From a virus, in the IMG/VR virus record IMGVR_UViG_3300044995_000427, positions 1-46,785 of that record: a stretch of 46,785 nucleotides of DNA; one strand, 5' to 3'. A program made the translations under genes and the position numbers. Below the pieces are notes generated by a model that was given only the letters and a program-made list of their open reading frames with translations, was not told where the DNA came from and ran no database searches. Below, piece by piece: positions 32,732 to 43,000 of this stretch. The first letter of the stretch is position 1, and each line of letters begins with the position of its first letter.

Positions 32732-33733
32732 ATGGATAAAGTTTCTGTTTGTTCCGATACCGCACATGGCGTATTGAAGCGCATGCTCTCTGTTCGTCCG
32801 TACGCCTATCAACATATCAAGACTGCTAATCTTGCAGAAGACCTTTCACAGCTCCCAGGGACTGCTTTTGCGGATCCCTCATCAAGAAACTACCCGTTGC
32901 ATTCCCCAGAGCATGCAGCGATTTCTTATCTTTACGCTATTCATAACCAGGAAGGGCCTGAGATCATGCAAAAGATTATCGAGGCCCTTGATGTTTATGG
33001 GATACCTATCGAAGATTTGAATGCCGTTGTAGCATCAGAAGAAGATGCGTCTTCTTCTGATGTATATTTATTTCCTGAAAGTAAAACCTATCCTGTGCGT
33101 GACGCAGCAGAAGTAAAGTTTGCTGAAACGCGATTACTTGCACAAGAGCGCTCACTACTTCCTGAAACTAAAGCTGCGTTGTTTTCAAAACTGGCCTACT
33201 ACGCGAATCTTTACGGAGTAAAGCTTACTGACAAATCTTATAAGTACGCGGCTTTGGCAGAAACAAATCCTCTTGAGCTTGCTGCAGCACTTTCTCATCG
33301 AGCACGTATTACGAAAGATGCCATTATTCAACAAAAGTTTGCTGCGCTTAGAGATGCGACCCTTCAAGATTATCGAGCGTTGCGTAATCGTAATGTGCAA
33401 ATCAAGCTTGCATCCGCGATTGCGAAGCTCGATGAGGAAGCAAATCTAGTTTCAAAGTACGCTTCTGAGCTTGAAGATCCGATGCTTGCTGTTTTTAGTG
33501 GTAAGAAGTACGCAAGTGGCGTTAGTGTCACTCTAGGTGATCATACTTTTGACGCGCAACAACTCGCTAAGTTGCCTATTACATTTTGGTCTGACGCACT
33601 TGGCCCAGAAGTTGTCCCGGAAATCACACATAAGGGACAAATTGATATTGAAGCGCTCAAGATTATTCTTGACACGCTTCCAGCAGATACAAAAGCCCGT
33701 CTTGGGGATCAGATCAAAGCTACGGGTTGCTAA
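32732..33733 (+). CDS. Hypothetical helical protein, 333 aa
   Basis: A mostly alpha-helical protein starting MDKVSVCSDTAHGVLKRM, with many Tyr-Ala and Leu-Ala helices (SKLAYYANLYGVKLT; YKYAALAETNPLELAAALSHR; KLASAIAKLDEEANLVSKYASELE). The end has a short beta/turn segment (SGVSVTLGDHTFDAQQLAKLP). The ATG at 32732 follows a GAGGAA ribosome site 7 bases after the preceding stop; a longer frame starting inside the previous gene is unlikely. There are no catalytic or nucleotide-binding motifs. It is a good candidate for an internal virion or scaffolding-type protein from its position and helical build, but this is inference. Confidence 0.6.
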   Translation: MDKVSVCSDTAHGVLKRMLSVRPYAYQHIKTANLAEDLSQLPGTAFADPSSRNYPLHSPEHAAISYLYAIHNQEGPEIMQKIIEALDVYGIPIEDLNAVVASEEDASSSDVYLFPESKTYPVRDAAEVKFAETRLLAQERSLLPETKAALFSKLAYYANLYGVKLTDKSYKYAALAETNPLELAAALSHRARITKDAIIQQKFAALRDATLQDYRALRNRNVQIKLASAIAKLDEEANLVSKYASELEDPMLAVFSGKKYASGVSVTLGDHTFDAQQLAKLPITFWSDALGPEVVPEITHKGQIDIEALKIILDTLPADTKARLGDQIKATGC

Positions 33734-33735
33734 CA

Positions 33736-34413
33736 ATGAGCGTGCAAGAATTGTTGCGAGATCCAAATGTTGTGGTCTCGGTAGCTCTTGAGGCTTGCAC
33801 TAAGTTATTTGGTCCTGGCGTATTGGTTTGGGAGCCTGACACGATCCGAATTGAATTGTCGCGGAAAAACATCGAGCCTACAGCTAGCTTGATGTCAAAA
33901 ATTCTTGGGGGGATCACGATATTGACTACGAATACGTGGACATATGACCACGATGTTCTTTTTGCTTTTGCTCTTACTTGTTCAGGCATTCCAGCAGCAT
34001 CAGATGCTTTTCATCATCCAACACCGGAACAACTATGCTGGGCTGTAGATGAAATAAGTGTAATTCACGAAAAAGAGATTACCGATGATGAAGGTTTTGA
34101 TCCTGATACGATCGATCCTGCCATTGCGGCAATACTTCATGACGAAGGTTACTTAGTTGCTCCTGATGAACTTTCATTTGCGCAAGATAAGCTTGATAAA
34201 ATGAATGTAGGTGCAGATCCTGAACAAGTTCGTCAGTTGAAAGCCTTGTGGAAACAAATGCCTTCAGACACGTCAGAAGTGCGTAAAATTCTTATGGAAC
34301 AAGGCGAGAATTTTGCCACGGTGCAAATAACTCGTCTTTTGAATTGCCGGGAGTATGTAACTCAGCACAAACTTTTGAGACAGGTGCAACGTGGGCTGGT
34401 TACACGGGGATGA
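33736..34413 (+). CDS. Hypothetical protein, 225 aa, upstream of terminase
   Basis: Starts MSVQELLRDPNVVVSVALEACTKLF and has a mixed fold with an acidic middle (EITDDEGFDPDTIDPAIAAI) and a helical, basic C-terminus (VQITRLLNCREYVTQHKLLRQVQ). The ATG at 33736 lies two bases after the previous stop; it has no strong ribosome site. The 3' end overlaps the terminase start by 23 bases. A gene directly before the large terminase is often the small terminase subunit, but no helix-turn-helix or DNA-binding domain typical of that subunit is obvious here, so the call remains hypothetical. Confidence 0.55.
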   Translation: MSVQELLRDPNVVVSVALEACTKLFGPGVLVWEPDTIRIELSRKNIEPTASLMSKILGGITILTTNTWTYDHDVLFAFALTCSGIPAASDAFHHPTPEQLCWAVDEISVIHEKEITDDEGFDPDTIDPAIAAILHDEGYLVAPDELSFAQDKLDKMNVGADPEQVRQLKALWKQMPSDTSEVRKILMEQGENFATVQITRLLNCREYVTQHKLLRQVQRGLVTRG

Positions 34414-36043
34414 CGGGGAGGTTTTACAAAAAACGCGTGCAGAATTAGCGCAAGCCCTGTTGCGGATTGATGGAAAGCCTTTTTCTTTTGAAAACTATCC
34501 TATGTTTCGCGATATTTATAATGATGGCAGTAAATCCATCATTTTGTTAACAAGCCGCCAAGTTGGAAAAAGCACATTTGTTAGTAATTTTTGTTGTATA
34601 GAAAGTATTGTAACCCCGCACTTCCGCACCCTTTTTGTTAGCCCTACACAAGAGCAAACACATAAATTTTCTACAGAACGTGTGGCTAAAACGATTCAAT
34701 ATTCCCCGCTTATACGAAAATATTTTATCGGGACACATGACTCTAATCGCGTCTTCGTTCGCTCTTTTCGTAACGGGTCAACAGTTTATTTTTCGTATGC
34801 TCAAGATGATCCTGACCGCGTTCGTGGTATCAGTGCCGATCGTGTATTTTATGATGAAGCCCAAGATATTTCACTGGAGTGTGTAGTTCCGGTTGTAAAC
34901 GAAACGTTAGCGAATTCCGAATATGGTTACGAAGCATTTACAGCAACGCCTAAGTCTTATGAGAACCCGATTGAGGCTAAATGGCGTGCAAGTACGATGA
35001 CCGAATGGGCGATAAAGTGTGGAAGCTGTGGTCGCTACTCAATTATTCGATCTGAAACACAGCTCACACCTGATGGCCCTATTTGTCGTGCATGTAAGGC
35101 TCTTTTGAACCCTCGCGAAGGGCGATGGGTAGATATGCACCCCAATGCTAAAGATGTCAAGCTTCGTGGGTACCATATCTCGCGCCCCATTATGATCAAT
35201 AGCGTTCCTGCCGCATGGCCAGAAGGACCTTTGCGTGATAAAGCCAAGGAAAAATGGGCTGACGTCTGGGCTAAATTAGACGGCCCCGAAGCGTACCCGT
35301 TGTCGTTGTTTCGCAACGAAGTGTTGGGTGTAAGTGATTCTGAAGGGACGCGGTTTCTTACACGTGAGGAATTACTTGCGTGCTGTCAAGGTCCGGATAT
35401 TTCGCCTATGCCAATTGCCACCAATATGGAAGGTGTACGTGCAGTGGCGGTGGGGATCGACTGGTCTGGTGGCGGTCAAGACATAAACTCACGAACAGTT
35501 ATCGTTGTATTGGGGCTTTTAGCTAATAACCGTATCAGGCTTCTATATTTCAAAATTTTTCCAGGTACGTCACCTTCTGAAGAGTTTGCTGAAATTCGTG
35601 GGATCATCGCTAATTACGATCGCGTGTTTCCAGTCATGGTTGGCGGAGATGCCGGAGAAGGCAATCTTGGCATGGATTTGCTCAAAAAGCAGATGACCAA
35701 TCCAAATCGCATTATGAAGATTCGCTATGTGGGTACGCAGGGGCCTTACATTCGCTGGAGTACAGAAAGTGGAGAATGGCACCTTCGGAAAACCCCCGCT
35801 ATTGATGCGATGATGACAAAGCTAAAGGCAGGTATCTTTCAGTTCCCTAAAAACCAAGCTGTTATGGCGACACCTTTTCAAGACATACTCAATGAGCACG
35901 TTGAAGTAAGCACGCAAACGGGTTTGAAGCGTTGGACACACGCTCCTTCAAAACCTGATGATTTTCTACATGCTTTGGTGTTTGGGACTGTAGCGTTAGG
36001 TTATTTCACGGGAGAGGTACGGCCTGAAGCGGTTCCGATATAA
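34391..36043 (+). CDS. terL: Terminase large subunit (packaging ATPase-nuclease) with zinc-ribbon insert
   Basis: A 550-residue protein with the classical bipartite layout. The ATPase has Walker A SRQVGKS at 55-61, Walker B RVFYDEAQD near 150, and a coupling segment EAFTATPKSYE. The nuclease has GIDWSGGG near 350 (first Asp), VGGDAGEGN (second acidic site) and PDDFLHAL (third). It moves DNA into the capsid and cuts it. Between the two domains is a CGSCG ... CRAC pair, a probable zinc ribbon not present in all large terminases. The start is GTG at 34391 with an AGGTG site seven bases upstream. A bidirectional terminator follows immediately. Confidence 0.9.
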   Translation: MGWLHGDDGEVLQKTRAELAQALLRIDGKPFSFENYPMFRDIYNDGSKSIILLTSRQVGKSTFVSNFCCIESIVTPHFRTLFVSPTQEQTHKFSTERVAKTIQYSPLIRKYFIGTHDSNRVFVRSFRNGSTVYFSYAQDDPDRVRGISADRVFYDEAQDISLECVVPVVNETLANSEYGYEAFTATPKSYENPIEAKWRASTMTEWAIKCGSCGRYSIIRSETQLTPDGPICRACKALLNPREGRWVDMHPNAKDVKLRGYHISRPIMINSVPAAWPEGPLRDKAKEKWADVWAKLDGPEAYPLSLFRNEVLGVSDSEGTRFLTREELLACCQGPDISPMPIATNMEGVRAVAVGIDWSGGGQDINSRTVIVVLGLLANNRIRLLYFKIFPGTSPSEEFAEIRGIIANYDRVFPVMVGGDAGEGNLGMDLLKKQMTNPNRIMKIRYVGTQGPYIRWSTESGEWHLRKTPAIDAMMTKLKAGIFQFPKNQAVMATPFQDILNEHVEVSTQTGLKRWTHAPSKPDDFLHALVFGTVALGYFTGEVRPEAVPI

Positions 36044-36050
36044 CCAAAAA

Positions 36051-36102
36051 AAAAAGCGCTGTGCGGCGCAAGTTTTTATACCTACGCCGCACAGCGCTTT
36101 TT
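36051..36102. terminator. Strong bidirectional rho-independent terminator
   Basis: An 18-bp perfect inverted repeat (arms 36051-36068 and 36085-36102, core AGCGCTGTGCGGCG) with a 16-base loop, bordered by a run of ten A at 36046-36055 on the left and T-rich sequence on the right. On either strand the GC-rich stem is followed by a U-rich tail. It sits between the converging terminase (ends 36043) and exonuclease (ends 36105) genes, as needed to stop both operons. Confidence 0.9.
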
Positions 36103-36104
36103 AT

Positions 36105-36695
36105 TTACGTGTTTTCAGAAGGTTGCGATAGTTTTAGCCATGATCTAAGCGCCTTATGAAAACAATCTATGATATAAATGGCTCTTTCTACGTCTGATAG
36201 TGCTCGATGAGCTACTTTTTCTGGGCCTTGAAGCAAGGGATAAACAGCATCTAGGCTCATCGATTTGATACCGTTAACCCCAGCCACTAACGCACTAAGC
36301 GCCATAACATCTATCGTGCGGCGTTGAAAATTCGGTTTAATATCATGAAGAATAAGCATGTCTTCGCAGAAATGAAGATCAAATTGTACGTTTTGCGCCG
36401 TGATCAGCGCATCTGCAGCCATATGTGAGAATTTTCGCCAATCGTTGGCAGCTGCTCTACTTCCGCTTACTGGCGCAGTTTTCCAGTCTGGGTGATCAGG
36501 ATAATACCCGTTAATCTCTAAGGCTTTAGGCTCGATTTTTCTTTTAGGGTGTGGATGGTGCCTGAACTCTAAGGGTTCGCCGATTTTTTTTACGCCTTCT
36601 GGAGTAAGTTTGATAAGTTGTGCTGCAAGTTCGATCACGCTGTGACTTTTTGGAAGAAGCCCAGTTGTTTCTACATCGATCACAAGAAGTTTCAT
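36105..36695 (-). CDS. DEDDh 3'-5' exonuclease (DnaQ/PolIII epsilon type)
   Basis: A 196-residue exonuclease with VIDVETTG (D7, E9) as Exo I, NVQFDLHF as Exo II and HRALSDVE as Exo III, the complete DEDDh set. It removes nucleotides from 3' ends with two metal ions, for proofreading, DNA degradation or recycling. Length fits stand-alone phage exonucleases. The start ATG at 36693-36695 has AAAGGA upstream and overlaps the polymerase stop as ATGA, so it is the last gene of the replication operon. The polymerase already has its own proofreading domain, which implies a different substrate or role. Confidence 0.85.
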   Translation of the reverse strand: MKLLVIDVETTGLLPKSHSVIELAAQLIKLTPEGVKKIGEPLEFRHHPHPKRKIEPKALEINGYYPDHPDWKTAPVSGSRAAANDWRKFSHMAADALITAQNVQFDLHFCEDMLILHDIKPNFQRRTIDVMALSALVAGVNGIKSMSLDAVYPLLQGPEKVAHRALSDVERAIYIIDCFHKALRSWLKLSQPSENT

Positions 36696-39600
36696 GGTTT
36701 TGTCCTTTCCGGTGCTGTGAACGCATCGGGGTCTCTTAGGTCTTCAAATTGTTCTTCTTCAACGTACCCAGTAAACTCCACGGGAACGAGGTTTGGCTTA
36801 CCTGCTAGATAATTTGCTACAGAAGATAGCTCCCCATAGCTAGGACCTACTTCTAGGTCCCAACGATAAGGAACTGGCATCCAAGGGAACGCTTTAGCTA
36901 CAGCGCGGGTCCCATAATGGACCATAGCTTCTTGTGCTTGAAGAACGTATTTAGCTGGAATTTCAAAGCCGATTGAATCGTGTACAGTCAATAAGAGTCG
37001 GCCACCCATATCGCGTTCAATCACTGGGGCAAGCCAACAAAGTACGCTAAGAACAATATCGGAGTTAGTCCCTTGAACACGAAAATTGATCGCACGTCGC
37101 TCAGCTTGAGCACGAAGCTCTGCAGGAGCGTTACGACCTAGAAGAAATCTGCGTTTTCGCCCATTAAACGCTTCTACAAAACCAAATGTCCGCAGCTCCC
37201 ACTTGGTCTGTTCCATAAAGGTGCGGATCGTAGGAAATTTTGCAAATAGAAGTTCTTGAATCTTTTTAGCGAAATTTGGGTTAATACCGGCAATCTCCGC
37301 AATTTTCGTAATACCAGCACCATAAAGCATACCAAAAACTAAGCGCTTTATGTTATCCCGAAGCGCTTTGAGCCGTTTGCAATAAGAGTGATCATTATGA
37401 ACGCAGACAGCCCCGTCTGCACCGCTGTTTCCGTAATTGCAGTCCTTACCTGCAAGAAAATCCTCATATGTCCATGCGTGGTCTTCATCGATACCCGCAC
37501 GTTCGAGGGCGATTCGCTTTGCTTCTCCAGTAAGACCTGCTGCTACAAGTGCCGGATTGAGACATTGTGAAGCGAAGAAACAATGAGGGTCTAGTCCATC
37601 TTTGAGCGCTTGAATCAGCGCTGGATCTTTAGCATATGCGGCATAAACGCTTACTTCAGCGTTCTTTGCGTCAGCGTTACAAAACACAAAATCGCTAGTT
37701 GATGGAATAAACAATTTTTTGCATTTGACACCTTCAAAGATGGGCTCGCCTTTGTCGTTACAAATAAGCTCTCCTTTGAAGTTGCGCATTGCGCCAATGT
37801 AGCCTTTAGGTACGTTCTGTGCGTTGAACCGGGCGTTACCAATTTTTACGCTTGAGCTCAAACGTCCTGTTGATGTGTTGACTAACCCGTAGCCAGCGTG
37901 CAGCCGTCCATCACCAAAGTACGTAGACAGTACTTCAATGTTGGCAAAGAATGTATTACGGGCTTTGTCCGCTTTTTTGTAAGCTAAGATTGCATTAGCT
38001 AAAGGACATCGAAAGCGTGCAATTAGACTTTTCAGCACGTTGTCTGAAGTTTGGATCGCGCCTTTTGCTGTGTATGCATGAGGTTTATATCGGATTCTGC
38101 CGTGTTCGTAAAATACTTCTCCTGGATTATCCCGAGCTAGTTGTTCTGCGACTTCGGGTTCAGGATGCGGGTAACCCTCGCTAAAAAGCAATTGCCCTAA
38201 ACGTTTACTTGAATTGATCTTGAATTCATAACCTCCTGCAAGCGTAAAGACTTGCTCTCTGCTATGGGCGATAGCACTTTTCAGTGACTCCATACCCCAA
38301 CGTAAGTAATCCTGATCAACACGAATACCGTTGTATTCGATTTTAGCCAATTCGACTTGGCGCGGTAAATAGTCGCGTTGTACAAGCGTAAACAACGGTT
38401 TTTGTATCGTACACCAACGTTGTACAGGGTATAGATGATCCTGCGGATTACGCGAAAAACGCCTTTTGTATTCCACTTCTCGACGCATTCTTTCTGTGCG
38501 CGCGGTTTCTTCAGCCATTCTACGCGCTTGTATTACAGCAATTCGTCGAGTGGCGTCTGCGTCCACGCAGCTGTAAAACAACAACTCTTGTAAGGGAATG
38601 TTTTCAAATCCGCCTTTAGTTTTTTGTTTTGCTAGCTCCTTTGCTTTGTTTGTTTTTCTGAACTCTCCTCCCCGCTTTGCTGCGAGAAGTAGTTTATATG
38701 TTGCGGCTAGTTCTGGGTCTTTATCTTCTATTGCTGCAATTGCTTTTTCAAGCGTTTTCGCTTGAAACTTCTCATTCTTGATTACTTTATTTTTGATAGC
38801 AATCTCAAGTGCTCGCTCTACAGCGTTTGAAGATGCCGCTTCTATTACTTCTTCAGTTTCGTTATCGCATGAGGTTTCCTCATTTTCTTGCTCCAACATG
38901 GCTTGCAGCACATCTTCATAACCAGCCAGTTGCGGAAGTAACTGTTTCGTTAGTACCTTTAGCGAATAGCCTTGTTTTTTGTCTTCTTCAAGAACATGCT
39001 CAGCCAACATAGTGTCCCAGTAGGTGTTACCTACAGGACCTTGCGGCCATCCAAGACGCCAAAATACCTTGAAGTCGTATTTACCGTTATGCCAGATAAG
39101 GCGTTTATTACTTAGCAAAAGCCGTTTAACTTCTTCATATGCCGCAGCAGGATCGTAAAACGTGTTTTCAGGATGCCATAGCGTAATGGCTGCAGCCTTC
39201 CCTTCATCCCAAGCAAATGAAACAGATAAAAGCTTTGTGCCTTCCCAATGTGGGTGAAGCGTGTTGGTCTCGGTGTCGAAAGAGATAGGCCATTCGGCTG
39301 GATTTACTCCGTGGTTGCTGTAGGCAATAACGCGATCTACAAGGTCTCGTACTTCATCTAATGTTTTAGGATACTCATAATTTGCTTCAATTTCGCGACG
39401 CGTGAGGACTTTGATATTCGTGCCTGTTGCGTATCGCGCTGCGCGTTCAACGTCAGCAACAAGCATATTGAATTTACCATCTTGGGCAGCGATCGCCTTT
39501 AGCGATCGCGTATAAACGACGTTAACGCGGATACCACTAACGTCCACATTTTCAAAACTGCGATTGAGCGCCTCATCTTCTGACCGTACATGGATGCCGA

Positions 39601-40093
39601 GGGCGTGAAGCGCCCAAACGCCACATGCCAGAATAGCTAAGGGAAGAGTGACACCTGCGTTTACCCTACGTTCATGAATGCGATGTATGGTCGCAATTAA
39701 GTGTTTAGAGCAACACTGCAGTGTTGCTTTGTTAACTTTATCTACTGCACATCGCACAGCGTAGGTGTAATAAGGTGCGACAAATGCGAACTCGCGTCGC
39801 ATCAATACTTGGTTTACCGCTGTTTTGAGAACGGTACCACCATTGTCGTCGAAAGCGTCATGCGCAGTTTTAGGCCTGCCCATTATGGTCGTTGTTTGAG
39901 TAGGAACGGACGGTGCTTCTGCGACGATGATCAACCCAGCACTTTCTGGCCCTGAATCGTGTGGGTAGTAATGTGTTCCAGAATACGCAGGACACGTCTG
40001 ACAGCTTAGGTCATGCTTTGTGATTCGTGTAGGATGTTGACATATAGCGCAGAAGAATGGCGCTGGTGGTTCTTTCAGTGTTACGGTAGGCAT
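36692..40093 (-). CDS. Family A DNA polymerase with N-terminal UDG-like domain and 3'-5' exonuclease
   Basis: A 1133-residue fusion. Residues 1-230 resemble family 4/5 uracil-DNA glycosylases: C15-x2-C18 and C31-x2-C34, IIVAEAPS with GRPKTAHD, and later RCAV and CCSKH cysteines suited to an iron-sulfur cluster; however, the usual final HPS is replaced (VVYTRSLKA). From about 265 a DEDDy exonuclease follows: FDTETN (I), HNGKYD (II), YSCVDADAT (III). The polymerase has NADAKNAE (motif A, Asp-x4-Glu), RDNIKRLVFGMLYG (motif B) and TVHDSIGFE (motif C). It replicates the genome. An insert of helical, charged residues sits between Exo II and III. The ATG at 40091-40093 overlaps the primase stop (TAATG). 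Confidence 0.9.
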   Translation of the reverse strand: MPTVTLKEPPAPFFCAICQHPTRITKHDLSCQTCPAYSGTHYYPHDSGPESAGLIIVAEAPSVPTQTTTIMGRPKTAHDAFDDNGGTVLKTAVNQVLMRREFAFVAPYYTYAVRCAVDKVNKATLQCCSKHLIATIHRIHERRVNAGVTLPLAILACGVWALHALGIHVRSEDEALNRSFENVDVSGIRVNVVYTRSLKAIAAQDGKFNMLVADVERAARYATGTNIKVLTRREIEANYEYPKTLDEVRDLVDRVIAYSNHGVNPAEWPISFDTETNTLHPHWEGTKLLSVSFAWDEGKAAAITLWHPENTFYDPAAAYEEVKRLLLSNKRLIWHNGKYDFKVFWRLGWPQGPVGNTYWDTMLAEHVLEEDKKQGYSLKVLTKQLLPQLAGYEDVLQAMLEQENEETSCDNETEEVIEAASSNAVERALEIAIKNKVIKNEKFQAKTLEKAIAAIEDKDPELAATYKLLLAAKRGGEFRKTNKAKELAKQKTKGGFENIPLQELLFYSCVDADATRRIAVIQARRMAEETARTERMRREVEYKRRFSRNPQDHLYPVQRWCTIQKPLFTLVQRDYLPRQVELAKIEYNGIRVDQDYLRWGMESLKSAIAHSREQVFTLAGGYEFKINSSKRLGQLLFSEGYPHPEPEVAEQLARDNPGEVFYEHGRIRYKPHAYTAKGAIQTSDNVLKSLIARFRCPLANAILAYKKADKARNTFFANIEVLSTYFGDGRLHAGYGLVNTSTGRLSSSVKIGNARFNAQNVPKGYIGAMRNFKGELICNDKGEPIFEGVKCKKLFIPSTSDFVFCNADAKNAEVSVYAAYAKDPALIQALKDGLDPHCFFASQCLNPALVAAGLTGEAKRIALERAGIDEDHAWTYEDFLAGKDCNYGNSGADGAVCVHNDHSYCKRLKALRDNIKRLVFGMLYGAGITKIAEIAGINPNFAKKIQELLFAKFPTIRTFMEQTKWELRTFGFVEAFNGRKRRFLLGRNAPAELRAQAERRAINFRVQGTNSDIVLSVLCWLAPVIERDMGGRLLLTVHDSIGFEIPAKYVLQAQEAMVHYGTRAVAKAFPWMPVPYRWDLEVGPSYGELSSVANYLAGKPNLVPVEFTGYVEEEQFEDLRDPDAFTAPERTKP

Positions 40094-43000
40094 TAGAAAT
40101 GTCCTGTGTCTTTTGTAGTTTCTTGTAGTAAGGCTATAGCGTCCGCTGCGGCCTTAGCTCCTCCTGGAGGTTTGCTTGCTCCTGGCGGAGCAGTTAGAGC
40201 GCTTGCGATGTACGTACTTACATCCAGCACAATCAAGTTGCTGGGAGCCCCTTTACCCATCTGCCAGAATCGATCTGGGATGTTGTAACGAGGCCATTGA
40301 GCTTGTGGTACGAGATTCGGACTTTGCGCTAATGCTGTACGCAGTGTGTATTGTGAAAATGTATCAGAGACTACGCTCTGATTGCCATCGTATTGTTTAG
40401 AGAAAAATCCACGATTCCCAAATGCTTGGGTCATGTCGATTGCAAGCAATTTCGCGTCAGCCGCGTAATAGATACCTAGATCGGCTTCCCTAAGTACCGA
40501 TTCAGCGTTTGGCTCTATAAGTACGGATAGTAAGCGTTTTGTTTGAAGTCCTGTTTCTGTAGGCACCTCAATCATAGTGCCTCGAAGCAATTGGTCAAGC
40601 GTACTTTTTGAGGCAGAATTATTGTCTTGCGCAAGAATGCGGTCCTTGCGCGTTTCAATCATTTTACGAATTTCAGCTAGTGCGTCATAACCCATAAGGT
40701 CAAGCACTGCTCCAATTGGAGCGAAATTTCGAAGGAAACGGCTAGGCACAGTAAATGACGCAATCTGCTTTTCGTTAAATAGCGTATAGAACTCTTTTTG
40801 TGATTTATGCAATCTTGGTAAGTACTTGAGAATACCGATCTGGATAATCCTACGTAGTTCTGGGAAATTAGCAGCGCCAAGAATTGCGTTTAGTGTGTGT
40901 TGCGGATCTCTTCTTCCTACCTCACGCACAGTTTCTAAAAAGTAACTACGATTGGACTCTTGATGATCGCGCGGTTCAGTCACCGTGGTCATCAATACAT
41001 TTGTATGAAGTCTGTATTTGACGACTTTTCCATTTGGGCCAACGCGATTAACTGAAACACCTCCTTCAAACGCGATTTGACGGATCATCTCATTGATGTC
41101 CTCCATCTGTCGCGTCTTTTGTGTTTGAATTTTGTGGTCCTGCGATGCTTCATCGAGGGCCATTGTCAAACGGGAGTCGTTAAATTCGTGATAAAGAGAT
41201 GCGGTAGTGTAATTTGAACTATATCCACTAGCCTCACAAAGAACAATAGATGGGTATTGTCCGCGACAATACAATGACATCAATGTAGATTTTCCACTAT
41301 TTGACTCACCGAGAATACGGACAATCAATTTGATGTCAAACGCACCTCCAGCGGCAATAACAAACAACAACGCAGTAGCAAACAGTGTATCAGCATCTTG
41401 ATGCCGAAACTTCCATGCAGCATCAATTGCGGCACGAATACGCCGAAATGTTGATTGCATCAACTCTAGTGGAATGTCATTAGTAGCTTCCAAAGAAGCT
41501 GCATCCACGATACATGAAGACCATGGTTGATCAGTAGGTCGAAATGCATATTCTCCGTCAACGGGACCCCCAAGTTCTTCGACCCTTACACGTTGTGTTG
41601 TATCGTGGGGAATGTACAACTTGAACCATTGATTAGCATTGTGAATTCTTGCGATTGAATAAGGCTCTCCATCTTTTGCTGGATAAAAATGAATACCAGG
41701 TCCAAGTTGGATACTGTCACGTTCGTCAAGAACGCCTTGATAGATAGACTGGAACGCAATGCGATAATAGTCAGCTAAGAATTTCTGACTGTCTCTAATT
41801 GTAGAGATGGAAGCTTTATTTTCATTTTCTTCTACACCCACTCCAGGTATACCAATATTGTTTACTACATAGCTATACATTTCCCCATAAAAATTTGATA
41901 ACGCTGTGACAATAGACGAGCCTTCATTAACGTTGATAGTTACGGACCTCCTTTGTTGCTTATGAAACAACGTTAGTGTTCCTGCTCGAATGCTATCGTT
42001 TTTATGAAGCACAACAAAATCGCTTTTTAGCGTTTCCACAATACGCGCTAAAAGACCTGCTTCATCATCTTTGACTGATACAATCGCAGCACGCAGTGGT
42101 CCTGGCGGTAGCCCAAGGGCGTTAGATACTTGTGTGACAAACGCAGATAAAAGTGTTGGTTGTCGAACACATTTACCATATTCAACTGCGCAAGATTGAC
42201 GAGCTAACAAGTTGGTTTCAGGTATCTGTACACCTGCTTCAATTGCGCGTTCTGCAGCCCATACATTTGAAGGGACAAACGTTTTATCTGCATCATCAAT
42301 GAGCAATTTTGCTACATGGTCCCAACCATGTGCCTGCAATGCATCATCAGGGTCTTTAACGGTAAACACACCTTTTTGCAGTGCGTCCCAAGCAATAAAC
42401 ACTCGTGGTTGAATACGCTGCGCACTGCTAAGCTTTAGCTTAACTTGGTCTTCCCCTTTTCCTAAGGCAGGATCAGGGTGATCCATAAGTAAATCTACAT
42501 TTTGATAACCTGCATCATATAACAGATCTGTTTCGTTATTAGCTCCAGCTGAAGCCACAACTGATACATTCGGAATGCCGCGTGCTAACAGTTCCTGTTG
42601 AAGAACGAGCATACTGATCTCGCTCTCTACCATAATGACTCGATGATCACCTGAAATACGGCGGTGTCCATGAGAGTTAGAAAACAGACCAAGATAACCA
42701 AGCGGTGCCCCGGACGTAACACCCGAAATATCAAAAAAGTTGTAATCAGTTCCAGTAGACCTGATTACTTTCCTCAAACGGATGCGGCCTACTGTAGATG
42801 GGCTGTATCCCATAGCAAATACAACTGCCCCTAGAAACTCTGGGGGCGCTTCTTGATACATTGCTAATCCTTGTGCGATTAGCTTTTCACGACGTTCTTT
42901 GGTGTACCGTGCTGGGATAACAGCTGCTTGTGCTGTAGCGCGTTCAAACTCACGATCAAGTTCTTCACCAAAAAGCTTCTTAAATAGTTCAAGTGTGGGT

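Noticed and set aside
36046-36104. Small RNA gene
   Set aside because: The 18-bp stem with flanking A and T tracts between converging stops is explained by a bidirectional terminator.
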